Shown: positions 44,715 through 55,116, numbered from the stretch's first letter. The stretch: DNA of 64,000 nt from Lacinutrix venerupis (GCF_003663945.1 NZ_RCCH01000002.1:186001-250000); one strand, 5' to 3'. Numbers and translations: made by a program. Notes: generated by a model from the sequence alone, not told the origin.

Positions 44715-45393
44715 TGATATTGACTTTGGCATAACGCTAAAGCAATACTTAGAGCTTAATAAATTTGAAGTGTTTTGGGCAAAAGATGGAGAAGAAGCCT
44801 TAGATTTATTTAAAATGCACACTTTTGACATTTGCATTATTGATGTTATGATGCCTAAATTAGACGGCTTTAAACTTTCCAAAAAAATTTCCAAAAAAAA
44901 TGCCGAAACACCTTTTTTATTTTTAACAGCAAGAAAAACTAAAGAAGACCGTATAAAAGGTTTAAGTTTAGGTGCCGATGATTACATCACCAAACCTTTT
45001 GAAGTAGAAGAACTAATTTTACGTATTAATAATATTATAAAAAGAACTAAGCAACAAAAAACCATTGCTTTAGATGCTAAAAAAAACGAACCTATATTAA
45101 TTGGCAACTATATTTTTGATATTGAAAATCTAACTCTAAACATTAACAACAAAAGCTTTAAAATTACCGAAAAAGAAGCCCAGCTTATTTATTATTTATA
45201 TAGTAATAAAGATAGATTAATACCAAGAGAAGATATTCTTGCAAACGTTTGGGGACATAGTAATTTCTTTTCTGGCAGAAGCATGGATGTATTTATTACT
45301 AGAGTTAGAAAACATTTTAAAGAAGATAAAAATATTAGCATAAATAGCATTAGAGGAGTTGGTTTAAAATTTATAATAAAAAAAAGCAACTAA
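44683..45393 (+). CDS. OmpR-family response regulator
   Basis: 236 residues. Receiver domain with the acidic pocket ADDD (10-12), phospho-acceptor D54 in CIIDVMMPKLDG and K104 in ITKPF. A winged-helix DNA-binding domain (about 135-235) shows ITEKEAQLIYYL and a RSMDVFITRVRKHF recognition region. Such regulators bind head-to-tail repeats, matching those at 43243 and 48762. It overlaps the kinase gene and ends in a bidirectional terminator. RprY-like by overall arrangement. Confidence 0.94.
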   Translation: MTEKRILLADDDIDFGITLKQYLELNKFEVFWAKDGEEALDLFKMHTFDICIIDVMMPKLDGFKLSKKISKKNAETPFLFLTARKTKEDRIKGLSLGADDYITKPFEVEELILRINNIIKRTKQQKTIALDAKKNEPILIGNYIFDIENLTLNINNKSFKITEKEAQLIYYLYSNKDRLIPREDILANVWGHSNFFSGRSMDVFITRVRKHFKEDKNISINSIRGVGLKFIIKKSN

Positions 45394-45411
45394 TTAAATT
45401 AGTTGCCTTTT
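45381..45411. terminator. Bidirectional terminator, response regulator / T9SS protein
   Basis: GCAACTAATT / AATTAGTTGC (45386-45395 with 45397-45406), with an A run to the left and TTT to the right. It overlaps the regulator stop codon and serves the two convergent genes. Confidence 0.8.
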
Positions 45412-45436
45412 CACTAAATTTAGTGCGAGCTATTAA

Positions 45437-48400
45437 TTATTCTTTTATAATTTTCTTTACAATAACATTTCCCTTATTATCTTTTATATTAACAAAGTAC
45501 ATACCAGTTTCTAATATTGAAACATCTATTGTTTTAACATTTACACTTGTAGTTAAAACTTTTTTTCCATTAATACTATAAACATTAACAGACTCAATAT
45601 TTTCACCTTTAATATTTAAAATGTTTTGCACTGGATTAGGATATAGAGAAACCGAATTATCAAAATCTAAACTATCTACACTTAAAGTTGGATTTATTTG
45701 GTATGTAAAATTATCTATGTATAAATAATCGAATGTTGTAGCAGCATTATATTTAAATGCTATATAATTATCTGATCCTGTATAATTATCAAAATTAATT
45801 GTTTTTTCTTCCCAAGCATCATCAGCCATATCTGCGTCAAGATATGTTTGATATGATGTAAATGTTGTAGCATCTGTTGGGTCGGACATTGTACCAACTT
45901 CTAAACCGCCATTATTATCATCGTAAACTTGAAAAACTATTTGCTTGGTATTATCTAAATCATCCAGCATTGGAGTAATTAAAAATATTCCTGCAGACGC
46001 ATCATTACCACTATAAAGCCTAACACTAATAGCTCCATCTTGAGATTGAACAGTACTGTATCTAACATAAGGACTTGTAGAAACCGGATCTATTAAACTA
46101 GACCAACAAGGTTGTATTTCTTCGTTGTTAGAGAAACCTTCAAAACTTGAAGAAAAATCTCCAGATTCTGGAACACATGCAGTTGTAAAGTTTACAGGCC
46201 CAACCCAATTGCTAAACCCGTCTAAACCACAATCTGCTCTTACATAAATTTCGTAAGGTGTATTAGCCGATAAACTATTAAAATCATTATTTAATGTATT
46301 TGTAGTTGTTAAGGTTCCAGAAACTGGTTCTCCTATTCCAGCCGCTTGAACAATATACTCCCAAGCTGTTTGACCTGGAATAAAATCCCAACTTACCTCA
46401 ACAGAAGATGCTGTAATATTCTCTGCAGAAACACTAAAAACTTCAGGACATGCTGGCTGATCTGTAATTTCTACATCATCAATATAAAAAGCAATACTTG
46501 CTGCCGCGCCTGCTGCATGTTTTAATACCACATACTCATTAGGACTGGCTGGTAAATTAACATAATATTGAATTATCTCTCCTGTAGAACCTCCCGAAGT
46601 GATTGGTACTTCAGTTATTTCGCTAAATGTTGTCGCATCTAAAGGATCACTCATGCTACCTACAATAATACTTGCAGCTGTATTAGCATTAGATTTTCTT
46701 GCATAAAACTCTAACCTATGTGCACCATCATTAGCAATTGTATTTTGTGGTAATATTAATAAAACATTTGCATTAGCATCGTTTCCTGTATTCATTAATA
46801 TACTACCAGAGCCTGATACGGCATACGATGCAAAAGTACTTACCTGTACTGTTGGTGAACCTGTTGAAGTAACATTTTTATTCCAGCAAAATGGAAAATC
46901 GCCATTTGAATACGAATCAAAATTCTCTAAAAAATTTGCCGATAAAGGCGCACAAGCTGTTCTTGTATCATAAGGTCCAAACCAACTGCTATAACCAGTA
47001 CCGTCACTACCAGCTGCATCACAATTTGCTCTTACAAAAACTCTATAAGGACTATCTGGTATTATAGCAGCTCCACTAGAATCTGTTGTAAAATTCGTTG
47101 TTAGTGTATTTACTACTATTGGCGTCTCTAATGCAGGATTAAAATTTAAATCAGTTTGCACCACAACTAATTCCCACTCTGTTTGTGTTTGAATGTCTGG
47201 CGTAATATTTAGGTTAAAAGAAACATCGGTTATACTAGTAGCTTCAACATCTAAAACTTCAAAACAAGATGGTTGCGTTGTAACCACAACATCATCTAGA
47301 TAAACTATTTTATTAGACGAAGAATTAGTTTCTGGCTTAAATACTAAATGATTAGCAGATGCATTTAAAGGTATATTAACATAATGAAAAGAGTAATTAT
47401 TTGTATTACTTGAAGAATTTGATAAAGTAATTGAAGATAACTCCACATATGTATTTTCATCAGTAGGATCAGACATTAAACCAATGTTCATAGTTGTTTC
47501 AGAACCTGTTACAGAGTTTACTTTAGCAGCAAACTCTATTCTATGCATACCATCTGCAATAATTGAACTTTCTGGAGAAATTAAATACACAGAATCGTCA
47601 TTATTTAATTGCATTTCATAGTAATTATCTGGAGAATACGCTTGAGAAGCACTTGTGTTAACTTTAATATTAGGCGCTGTTCCTGTTGAAGTTGCAATTG
47701 TTGTCCAGCAATAAGGTGTTTCTAATTCATCCGGCATACTGTCAAAATTCTCAGAAAAATTATTTACAACGCCACAAGCGGTTCTAAAAACTATTGGTCC
47801 AACCCAATCACTTACTCCATCTGTATTACAATTTGATCTTAAATATAACTCATACTCTGTATTATTAGTTAAACCGCTAATAGTTGTACTATTTGAAGAT
47901 ACGTTTTCAGAAGTAGCCGCATCTGGATTACCTGTGCCAGACAATTGCACTACATAATCCCATTGCATTGCTGCAGAAAGCCAGTTTACATCTACAGTAT
48001 TTTCACCAAAATTAGAAAGCACAATATCCGATGGCGGATAACAAGTTATAGGCGTAAAATCTATTTCTATGTTTGGTCCATAATAATCTAAAATTCCATT
48101 TGGTGGAGATGCAGGATCAGGATTTGTAAAATTATTTCCGTAGTGTATTACTCTTCCATTTGCATTACCATATCCTAAATTATGTGTAATAAAATCGTTA
48201 GAATCACTACCTTCTTGATTTTCATCAACTACTATTATAAGATTGTTACTGTTAGAATAATTAAATGGTGTGTCTAAAATTATAGAAACCTCGTTATTAT
48301 ACACCGTGTAAACTCCAGCATAAACCTGAGTTAAGTTAGCCAAATCAATCCAACCGGTATTAGATGCAAAAACATTATCTGCTGTTTCAGCCATATAAAC

Positions 48401-48652
48401 CACAATATCATTAGAGTTTTCAAGGACTCCATTTGTATAATATGTTATTTTAGAAATATTTCCAGATTGGTTTATTTCAGATTGCAAATAAATGCTTTGC
48501 GAATAAGAATAATTATCATCTGCATCAATTGGTGTTTCTTGAAAAGTACTTGTTGAAATTCCTCCTAAAGTAGCATCATTAATTAAAACACTTTGAGCAT
48601 TTACATATAAACAGAATAATGTAAAAACAAGAATTAAGTAATTTTTTTTCAT
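45437..48652 (-). CDS. T9SS-secreted protein with three FnIII-adhesin repeats
   Basis: 1071 residues. Signal peptide MKKNYLILVFTLFCLYVNAQ. An N-terminal beta domain (20-200) is followed by three units of about 265 residues. Each is a fibronectin-III domain ending in a Cys (YPPSDIVLSNFGENTVDVNW, CPEVFSVSAENITASSVEVSW) and then a MAM/cleaved-adhesin-like domain with LISPES or ITPMLDD and YIDDV or YLDDV strands. The final 75 residues are a type A T9SS sorting domain (SVSLYPNPVQNILNI...GMYFVNI). Likely cell-surface or secreted and adhesive. Divergent from another T9SS gene, sharing its promoter region. Confidence 0.9.
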   Translation of the reverse strand: MKKNYLILVFTLFCLYVNAQSVLINDATLGGISTSTFQETPIDADDNYSYSQSIYLQSEINQSGNISKITYYTNGVLENSNDIVVYMAETADNVFASNTGWIDLANLTQVYAGVYTVYNNEVSIILDTPFNYSNSNNLIIVVDENQEGSDSNDFITHNLGYGNANGRVIHYGNNFTNPDPASPPNGILDYYGPNIEIDFTPITCYPPSDIVLSNFGENTVDVNWLSAAMQWDYVVQLSGTGNPDAATSENVSSNSTTISGLTNNTEYELYLRSNCNTDGVSDWVGPIVFRTACGVVNNFSENFDSMPDELETPYCWTTIATSTGTAPNIKVNTSASQAYSPDNYYEMQLNNDDSVYLISPESSIIADGMHRIEFAAKVNSVTGSETTMNIGLMSDPTDENTYVELSSITLSNSSSNTNNYSFHYVNIPLNASANHLVFKPETNSSSNKIVYLDDVVVTTQPSCFEVLDVEATSITDVSFNLNITPDIQTQTEWELVVVQTDLNFNPALETPIVVNTLTTNFTTDSSGAAIIPDSPYRVFVRANCDAAGSDGTGYSSWFGPYDTRTACAPLSANFLENFDSYSNGDFPFCWNKNVTSTGSPTVQVSTFASYAVSGSGSILMNTGNDANANVLLILPQNTIANDGAHRLEFYARKSNANTAASIIVGSMSDPLDATTFSEITEVPITSGGSTGEIIQYYVNLPASPNEYVVLKHAAGAAASIAFYIDDVEITDQPACPEVFSVSAENITASSVEVSWDFIPGQTAWEYIVQAAGIGEPVSGTLTTTNTLNNDFNSLSANTPYEIYVRADCGLDGFSNWVGPVNFTTACVPESGDFSSSFEGFSNNEEIQPCWSSLIDPVSTSPYVRYSTVQSQDGAISVRLYSGNDASAGIFLITPMLDDLDNTKQIVFQVYDDNNGGLEVGTMSDPTDATTFTSYQTYLDADMADDAWEEKTINFDNYTGSDNYIAFKYNAATTFDYLYIDNFTYQINPTLSVDSLDFDNSVSLYPNPVQNILNIKGENIESVNVYSINGKKVLTTSVNVKTIDVSILETGMYFVNIKDNKGNVIVKKIIKE

Positions 48653-48761
48653 CGTTATATATCTTTAATTTTAAGCTTTTTAAACCTGCTATATTCTATA
48701 ACAAACTATAATTTAAAGCGTAAACTTATTTACTATTGCTCATTTAACAAAGTTAATTTCG

Positions 48762-48783
48762 GTTAACGATAAGTTAACGATAA
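48762..48783 (+). promoter_or_regulatory. Perfect 11-bp direct repeat before T9SS gene
   Basis: GTTAACGATAA occurs twice in tandem (48762-48772 and 48773-48783), with further TTAA half-sites upstream at 48744 and 48753. It lies 60 bp before the ATG at 48845, in the 192-bp region shared with the divergent 1071-residue protein gene. It matches the repeat in front of the kinase gene. Confidence 0.65.
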
Positions 48784-48844
48784 TATATCATCACTTTCTT
48801 TGCTCTATATTTTTAAAATTTGTAACACACAAAAAACAAATATC

Positions 48845-50437
48845 ATGACTAAAAAATTACTTTTAATTTTAGCTATTGCATTCTCGTTTGCTTTAAACGC
48901 GCAAACAGACGAAGCAATTGGCGCTACTCCAACTCTGTTATCTCAAACCTATAATTGTGAAAATGCTGAAACAGGAGACTTTCAAGGTTTTACCAAATCT
49001 GCTGAATTTACTTGTTCTGGATATGATAATTGGGTTGATTCTTGGTATACATTCACACCAATAGAAACTAAAAAATATTCAATAGAAATTGAATCATTAA
49101 ATGCTAGCTCTTTGAACTCTGTAAGAATAGGTATATTTACAGGTACTCCTGGAAATTTAACAAGCCAAACTGGATGTGCAACAAGGTATTTTAGTGGCAA
49201 TTTAAATAGCGGACAAACTTATTATATTAATGTTAGAGGTGCTTCTGCTAACATTCAATATCGTATGTGTGTATATGCTTTTCCAGATCCTCCAATTAAT
49301 GATGAACCAGACAATGCAGAAGCTCTTACAGAATCAACTTTTGAAGTTTGCGAAAACACTACCGTTGGCTATACAGCAAATGCATCATATACATACGAGA
49401 CTATTTGTAGCAATTCTAACCCAGATGTATGGTATACTTTTACGCCTACCGAAACTACCGAGTATTCATTTAGAGCAGATTTAATAAATGGAACAACGCC
49501 ATTATATATTGGAGTTTACACTGGAACTCCAGGATATTTAAATGCTATTGCAGAAAGCCCAACTTCTCCTACATTACAATGTGAAGATATTGTTTTAGCA
49601 GATTTAACGGCCGGAACCACTTATTACATAAGTGTGACCTCTTCGGAATCATCACAAGCTATTTATTTTGAATTATGCACTTATAAATCGCCTCCAGCTC
49701 CATCTAACGACGATTGTAACAATCCTACTCCGTTAGCCGTTGGACAAGATTTTGAAGACAATGCTATAACAGCAACAACAACTTCTGCATCTGTTAATTC
49801 TGGAAACTCAAACTTCCCAGACTGTGGTACTTTATCTGATTTTGGAATATACGGAAGAGACGTATGGTTTTCTGTTGTTGTTCCTGCTTCAGGTAGTTTT
49901 ACAGTAGAAACTAGAGCAGAATCTACAGAAACAAATTTAAGTGATACTGCAATGGAAACTTATACAGGATCTTGCGGAACTAGCACACTAATCCCTTACC
50001 ATTACGATTTACCTGCTCCAAATAATGGTACTGCTTATTGTAATAATCAATTTATTATTGGTGGTAACCCATATGCAGGTATTCTATTTACAAACAAAAC
50101 ACCAGGAGAAACTGTTATTGTAAGAGTTTGGGGATGGGCATATCAATTTGGTAAATTTAGAATTTCTGCCTACGATAGTACACCTTTAAGCGTTGATGAT
50201 TTCGATTTAAATAACTTTAGTTACTATCCAAATCCTGTTAACGATGTTCTTAATATAAAATATAATAAAAACATAAATAACATTACAGTTCACGATATAT
50301 TAGGTAAGGCAATTATTAGAAAAGATACATCAAGTAAATTAGTATCTTTAAATCTTTTAGACCTTGAATCTGGCATATATATTGTAACAGTAAAATCTGG
50401 AAACGAAACAACTAACTTTAAGATTATTAGAAAATAA
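48845..50437 (+). CDS. T9SS-secreted protein with PPC-like repeats
   Basis: 530 residues from the ATG at 48845 (MTKKLLLILAIAFSFALNAQ signal peptide); the upstream frame is not signal-like. Three beta-sandwich repeats of about 130 residues have the pattern DNAEAL..., WYTFTP(T/I)ET, S(V)RIGIFTGTPG, resembling bacterial pre-peptidase C-terminal domains. The end is a type A T9SS sorting domain (NFSYYPNPVNDVLNI, SGIYIVTV). No catalytic domain is seen, so it is probably a surface or extracellular binding protein. Confidence 0.87.
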   Translation: MTKKLLLILAIAFSFALNAQTDEAIGATPTLLSQTYNCENAETGDFQGFTKSAEFTCSGYDNWVDSWYTFTPIETKKYSIEIESLNASSLNSVRIGIFTGTPGNLTSQTGCATRYFSGNLNSGQTYYINVRGASANIQYRMCVYAFPDPPINDEPDNAEALTESTFEVCENTTVGYTANASYTYETICSNSNPDVWYTFTPTETTEYSFRADLINGTTPLYIGVYTGTPGYLNAIAESPTSPTLQCEDIVLADLTAGTTYYISVTSSESSQAIYFELCTYKSPPAPSNDDCNNPTPLAVGQDFEDNAITATTTSASVNSGNSNFPDCGTLSDFGIYGRDVWFSVVVPASGSFTVETRAESTETNLSDTAMETYTGSCGTSTLIPYHYDLPAPNNGTAYCNNQFIIGGNPYAGILFTNKTPGETVIVRVWGWAYQFGKFRISAYDSTPLSVDDFDLNNFSYYPNPVNDVLNIKYNKNINNITVHDILGKAIIRKDTSSKLVSLNLLDLESGIYIVTVKSGNETTNFKIIRK

Positions 50438-50463
50438 GCATTTTTTAATAAATAATTTAGACA

Positions 50464-50493
50464 AAAACACCTTAACATATTAAGGTGTTTTTT
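50464..50493 (+). terminator. Intrinsic terminator
   Basis: AAAACACCTTAA / TTAAGGTGTTTT, 12-bp stem, 4-nt loop, then TT. It ends the T9SS gene transcript. Confidence 0.92.
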
Positions 50494-50535
50494 GTTTGTG
50501 TAAAACGGTTCAATTTTTGTACTTTTCACATCATA

Positions 50536-51315
50536 ATGAAACAGCTACAATATCTTTTTTTACTTTTTACATTTTCTATCTTTGCTCAAGACAGTATACA
50601 AGTCCAACAGCAAAGTAAAATTAAATTTAAAGCAGATTCTATAATAGATGTAGATAATTTTGGAACCATTTTTTATACATTAAACAATTCCTTAATAAAA
50701 AAACAAGAAGAAAAACTACTTAAATATAGTAATGTACAATTAGGTAGTATGACCTCCTCAAGCACTTTTAATCCATTAAAAATTAATATTTTTTATAAAA
50801 CATTTAATACTGTTATAATTCTAGATAATAGACTTGCAGAAATTTTTAAAGTAGATTTTAACCAAGTTAATCCATATAAAAATGTCTCGCACATTTCTAC
50901 AGGAAGCGACAACACACTTTGGATTTTTAATCAAGACTTAATGCAATTAGAACTATACGATTATAAGACAAATACTATACGTGCAAAAACTCTTCCAATA
51001 GAAAACAATGTTTTAGATATTACTAGTAACTACAACTCATGTTGGCTACTAACCAAAAACTATATCTATAAATACAATTATTTTGGGAGTTTAGTTTCTA
51101 AAATGCCAAATACCGGCTATACTTCTATAAAAGAGAGTAATGAAAATATTTTTTTTAAGAAAGACAAAAACATATTTTACTTAGAAGAAAACACCAAAAA
51201 TATAAAACCTATCAACATTCCAAATTTTTTAATAAGTCAGTTTTTTGTAACCAATCAAAACCTTTATATTTACACCGATAAAGAGCTTTATCAATACAAA
51301 CTAAAATTAAAATAA
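50536..51315 (+). CDS. Secreted protein, probable beta-propeller, unknown function
   Basis: 259 residues from the ATG at 50536 (signal peptide MKQLQYLFLLFTFSIFAQ). The rest alternates short strands (NFGTIFYTLNNSLIKK, HISTGSDNTLWIFNQ, LQLYDYKTNTI-type) as in propeller proteins. No family recognised. The gene ends 1 bp before the deoxynucleoside kinase gene, so the two are co-transcribed, without an obvious functional link. Confidence 0.75.
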   Translation: MKQLQYLFLLFTFSIFAQDSIQVQQQSKIKFKADSIIDVDNFGTIFYTLNNSLIKKQEEKLLKYSNVQLGSMTSSSTFNPLKINIFYKTFNTVIILDNRLAEIFKVDFNQVNPYKNVSHISTGSDNTLWIFNQDLMQLELYDYKTNTIRAKTLPIENNVLDITSNYNSCWLLTKNYIYKYNYFGSLVSKMPNTGYTSIKESNENIFFKKDKNIFYLEENTKNIKPINIPNFLISQFFVTNQNLYIYTDKELYQYKLKLK

Positions 51316-51316
51316 T

Positions 51317-51931
51317 ATGCACGTTGCCATTGCCGGAAACATTGGAGCTGGAAAAACTACGCTCACAAAATTACTTGCCAAACATTATAAATGGGAAGCC
51401 CAATTAGAAGACGTAGTAGACAATCCATATTTAGATGATTTCTATAACCAAATGGAACGCTGGAGCTTTAATTTACAAGTATACTTTTTAAACAGTCGTT
51501 TTCGCCAGGTAGCTCAAATTCGTGAAAGTGGAAAGGACATTATACAAGACAGAACTATTTATGAAGATGCGCATATTTTTGCACCAAATCTTCATGCAAT
51601 GGGCCTAATGACTAATCGTGATTTTGAAAACTACTCATCACTCTTCGAACTTATGGAAGGCTTTGTACAAGGCCCAGATTTATTAATCTATTTACGTAGT
51701 TCTATCTCCAATTTAGTATCGCAAATTCACAAACGTGGTCGTGATTACGAAAACTCTATAAGCATAGATTATTTAAGCAGATTAAACGAACGTTACGAAG
51801 CTTGGATTACAGGATATACAAAAGGAAAATTATTAATTATTGATGTTGACAATCTTGATTTTGTTGACAGACCAGAAGATTTAGGCTTCATACTTAATAA
51901 AATTGATGCTGAAATAAACGGACTCTTTTAA
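51317..51931 (+). CDS. Deoxynucleoside kinase
   Basis: 204 residues of the dNK/dCK-dGK family. P-loop GNIGAGKTT, catalytic-base region LEDVVDNPYLDDFY, and DRTIYEDAHIFA (the D/ERS-like motif). It phosphorylates deoxynucleosides for salvage; which base cannot be told. Cytosolic. Followed by ppk1 after a 59-bp gap. Confidence 0.93.
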   Translation: MHVAIAGNIGAGKTTLTKLLAKHYKWEAQLEDVVDNPYLDDFYNQMERWSFNLQVYFLNSRFRQVAQIRESGKDIIQDRTIYEDAHIFAPNLHAMGLMTNRDFENYSSLFELMEGFVQGPDLLIYLRSSISNLVSQIHKRGRDYENSISIDYLSRLNERYEAWITGYTKGKLLIIDVDNLDFVDRPEDLGFILNKIDAEINGLF

Positions 51932-51990
51932 CCTTAACATTTTACTTACATAATTTAAATTGAAAAGTCTTATTTTGTTAAAAACAAAAT

Positions 51991-54012
51991 ATGGCATCCC
52001 TTTACAATTCTAAATACTACCATCGCGATTTATCTTGGCTACGCTTTAACCATCGCGTCTTACAAGAAGCAAAAGACATTAGAAATCCATTATACGAACG
52101 TATAAAATTTCTTGCTATTTTCTCATCCAATTTAGATGAGTTTTTTAAAGTTCGCGTGTCTGACATCAGGCAAATAAAAAATATCGAAAAACCACTTCGT
52201 AAAAAACTAATTACAAAACCAAATAAGGTTTTAAAAGAAATAAGAAAACAAGTCCATATTCTACAAGAAGAATTTGGACTTATATTTGTTGGCGATATAA
52301 TACCAGCACTAAAACAAGAAAACATTTATTTAATTAGTACAGATGAGTTTTCTACATCACAAAAAAAAGTAGCAGAAGATTATTTTAAGAAAAAAATAAA
52401 ACACAAATTAAAATTTGAAACTCATACTATAGCCGAAAAAAACTCTGTTTTTGTTGAAAATGAAGCACTCTATCTCACTACACTATTAGATAAAAATACG
52501 TTTGAAATTGTAAAAATTCCAGAAAACGAAGATCGTTTTTTTGTTTTCCCTACCAAAGACGGGAAGCATTACATTACTTTTATAGATGATATTTTAAAGC
52601 ATAATTTAAAACTTAACCACAATAATTCTAATTTAAAATATTACGAATTAAAGCTTTCTAGAGACGCAGAACTATATATAGAAGATGAGTTCTCTGGTAA
52701 TTTAATGCAAAAAATTAAAGAATCATTACCAAAAAGAGAAACAGGACAAGCCACTAGAATCTTAATAGATTCTAAAATGTCTAAGACACTTCAAAATGTT
52801 ATTAAACAAACTCTAGACGTTACCAATGCTGATATTATTATGGGTGGAGCACACCATAATTTTAAAGATTTTTTTAAGTTTCCAAACCCAACAGATAAAA
52901 AATTATCAAATAAAGTTTTAACTCCACAACCTCATCCTGTACTTAACAAATGTTCTTCAATGTTTAAAGCCATTGACGCTAAAGACCAATTAGTACACTA
53001 TCCTTATCAATCTTTTGAACCTGTAATAAAACTAATTGAAGAAGCAGCAAGCGATCCTAAAGTTACTACCATAAAAATGACACTTTATCGCGTTGCTAAA
53101 GATTCTAGGTTAAATAGAGCGATCGCTAATGCAGCTAAAGATGGTAAAAAAGTTGTTATTTTTATTGAGGCCAAAGCTCGATTTGATGAAAAAAACAACC
53201 TTAAATGGGGAAACATTTTTAAAGAAAATGGAGCAAAAGTTATCTATAGTTATCCAGGCATTAAAGTTCATTCTAAAATACTATATATTGAGAGAGAAAT
53301 TAATAATAAAATAAACAGATACTGCTATATAGGAACAGGAAATTTTAATGAAAATACAGCAAAATTATACACAGATTTTGGCTTAATGACTGCTAATAAA
53401 AAAATTACTAAAGAGCTAAACCGTGTGTTTTTAGTACTTGAAGGTGTATTAATAGTACCTAAAGCAAAAAAACTTCTTATCTCTCCATTTACTTCAAGAC
53501 ATAAATTTTCTGCAATGGTCGAACGTGAAATTGCATTTGCTCATGCTGGAAAACAAGGTTTAATTATTTTAAAAATGAATAGCCTTGAAGACAAACAAAT
53601 GATTAAACTCCTGTATAAAGCTAGTAATGCTGGTGTAAAAATTAGGTTAATTGTTCGTGGTATGTGTAGTTTAATTCCTGGCATTAAAAATCAAAGTGAA
53701 AATATCACTGTAACTAGTATAATAGATCGCTATTTAGAGCATGGTCGCGTATATTTATTTGGTAATAATGGTGATGAAAAATTATTTATTGGCTCGGCAG
53801 ACTGGATGAAACGTAATTTAAGTCATAGAATTGAAGTTATTACACCTATACTTGATCCTGATAATTTTAAAATTGTTAAAGACATTTTACAACTACAATT
53901 AGAAGACAATGTAAAAGCCAGAATTATTGATGCAGAGCAAAAAAATGAATATATAAAAAATAATAAAGAACCTATACAATCTCAAATAGCCACCTATAAC
54001 TATTTTAAATAA
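51991..54012 (+). CDS. ppk1: Polyphosphate kinase 1
   Basis: 673 residues. N-terminal domain HRDLSWLRFNHRVLQEA, head domain NLDEFFKVRVSDI, and two phospholipase-D-like C-terminal domains. Catalytic His are H427 (GIKVHSKILYI, the autophosphorylated residue) and H612 (RNLSHRIEV). It polymerises the gamma phosphate of ATP into polyphosphate. It lies close to a membrane pyrophosphatase gene, though on the opposite strand. Confidence 0.96.
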   Translation: MASLYNSKYYHRDLSWLRFNHRVLQEAKDIRNPLYERIKFLAIFSSNLDEFFKVRVSDIRQIKNIEKPLRKKLITKPNKVLKEIRKQVHILQEEFGLIFVGDIIPALKQENIYLISTDEFSTSQKKVAEDYFKKKIKHKLKFETHTIAEKNSVFVENEALYLTTLLDKNTFEIVKIPENEDRFFVFPTKDGKHYITFIDDILKHNLKLNHNNSNLKYYELKLSRDAELYIEDEFSGNLMQKIKESLPKRETGQATRILIDSKMSKTLQNVIKQTLDVTNADIIMGGAHHNFKDFFKFPNPTDKKLSNKVLTPQPHPVLNKCSSMFKAIDAKDQLVHYPYQSFEPVIKLIEEAASDPKVTTIKMTLYRVAKDSRLNRAIANAAKDGKKVVIFIEAKARFDEKNNLKWGNIFKENGAKVIYSYPGIKVHSKILYIEREINNKINRYCYIGTGNFNENTAKLYTDFGLMTANKKITKELNRVFLVLEGVLIVPKAKKLLISPFTSRHKFSAMVEREIAFAHAGKQGLIILKMNSLEDKQMIKLLYKASNAGVKIRLIVRGMCSLIPGIKNQSENITVTSIIDRYLEHGRVYLFGNNGDEKLFIGSADWMKRNLSHRIEVITPILDPDNFKIVKDILQLQLEDNVKARIIDAEQKNEYIKNNKEPIQSQIATYNYFK

Positions 54013-54077
54013 CCTTTAGTTTTTATTTTAAAAGATGTTTTAACATTTTGTACAGAGTTTCAATTTAACACAGGAAA

Positions 54078-55082
54078 TTATTTAATAAATCTATTTTCCT
54101 TAGCATGTTCAATAGCTTGCTTACTACTTTCTACCAACAATGCAGGTGTAGTTTTATATTTTTCAAGCAAGCCTTTAACACGCAACATTCTCTTTTTATG
54201 TTTTACACTACGTAAATAAATAGCTTTTATACGCTCTGGAAACTGCTTAGCAATTTCAATATAAATATCTGCATCATGCTCTCCACTATCACCAATTAAA
54301 ATAAAAGGCAAATCTGGATACGTTTTTAAAAGGTTAAGAATTTCTTTTTGTTTTTGAGGTTTTTCGTCTACAGTTTTTCTTGATCTAAACTCTTTAAAAC
54401 TTCTAAGTAAAATTGGTCCTTTAGGAAACTTATGCTGTCTTAAAAACAACTCCAAATAACGATAGAGATTCCAAGGACTATGGCTAACATAAAAAATAGG
54501 ATTTGCATTTTCTCCAGATACGCCGCGATGCAGCATGTGGTAAAATTCTGCAGCGCCTTCAAGTGGCAATCTGCTTTTTGCATTTTTAAATATAGAATTA
54601 TAAATAACACGCCATTTTAAAGTAGAAACTACTCCTGTATGCAAAATAGTGTCGTCTATATCACTTGCCACTCCAAATTTTGCTTTAGATGATGGTATCA
54701 ACAACTCACCAGAAAATCTATTATTATTTGTTATTTTTCTTTTTATGGTAACATCATCGTAAGATAATTCGAAAGACAACCAACCTTCAGTATTTGTTAA
54801 ACTTTTTAAATTTTCAATTGTTTCTTCAATAATATAATAACCATCATTATCTGTTTTGGCTTTTATAATTTTATTGTTTGGAAGTTTTACTTTTATAGCT
54901 GTATTTGCAATCTCATCAGACTCTAACCGTTTAAATGCATTAATTGCTAAATTCCAAATTTTTTGAGATTCTAAATCTATAGATTCATCTTCAAGCGCTC
55001 TTCCTCTTGCGTAAAAATGTGTATTGGTTCCGTAGCTTTGAAAAGCAATGATTTGAAGTGGATCTTTTTTAAATATTCCCAT
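54078..55082 (-). CDS. App1-like phosphatase domain protein (DUF2183)
   Basis: 334 residues. An N-terminal Ig-like beta region (about 20-130) precedes the DUF2183/App1 catalytic region: ASDIDDTILHTGVVS (haloacid-dehalogenase-type DxDxT), FYVSHSPWNLYRYLELFL and LIGDSGEHDADIY. Eukaryotic App1 is a phosphatidate phosphatase. No signal peptide is visible. Substrate in bacteria unknown. It converges on ppk1. Confidence 0.88.
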   Translation of the reverse strand: MGIFKKDPLQIIAFQSYGTNTHFYARGRALEDESIDLESQKIWNLAINAFKRLESDEIANTAIKVKLPNNKIIKAKTDNDGYYIIEETIENLKSLTNTEGWLSFELSYDDVTIKRKITNNNRFSGELLIPSSKAKFGVASDIDDTILHTGVVSTLKWRVIYNSIFKNAKSRLPLEGAAEFYHMLHRGVSGENANPIFYVSHSPWNLYRYLELFLRQHKFPKGPILLRSFKEFRSRKTVDEKPQKQKEILNLLKTYPDLPFILIGDSGEHDADIYIEIAKQFPERIKAIYLRSVKHKKRMLRVKGLLEKYKTTPALLVESSKQAIEHAKENRFIK

Positions 55083-55116
55083 GAAAAATTTGTCGAATTA
55101 ACTATTGTAAAATAAC

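Noticed and set aside
44577-44894. 105-codon minus-strand ORF over the kinase-regulator junction
   Set aside because: It is a shadow of two well-supported overlapping genes on the other strand.
45437-48652. Repetitive region as a mobile or tandem DNA repeat
   Set aside because: The repetition is at protein-domain level (FnIII plus adhesin units), not at DNA level.
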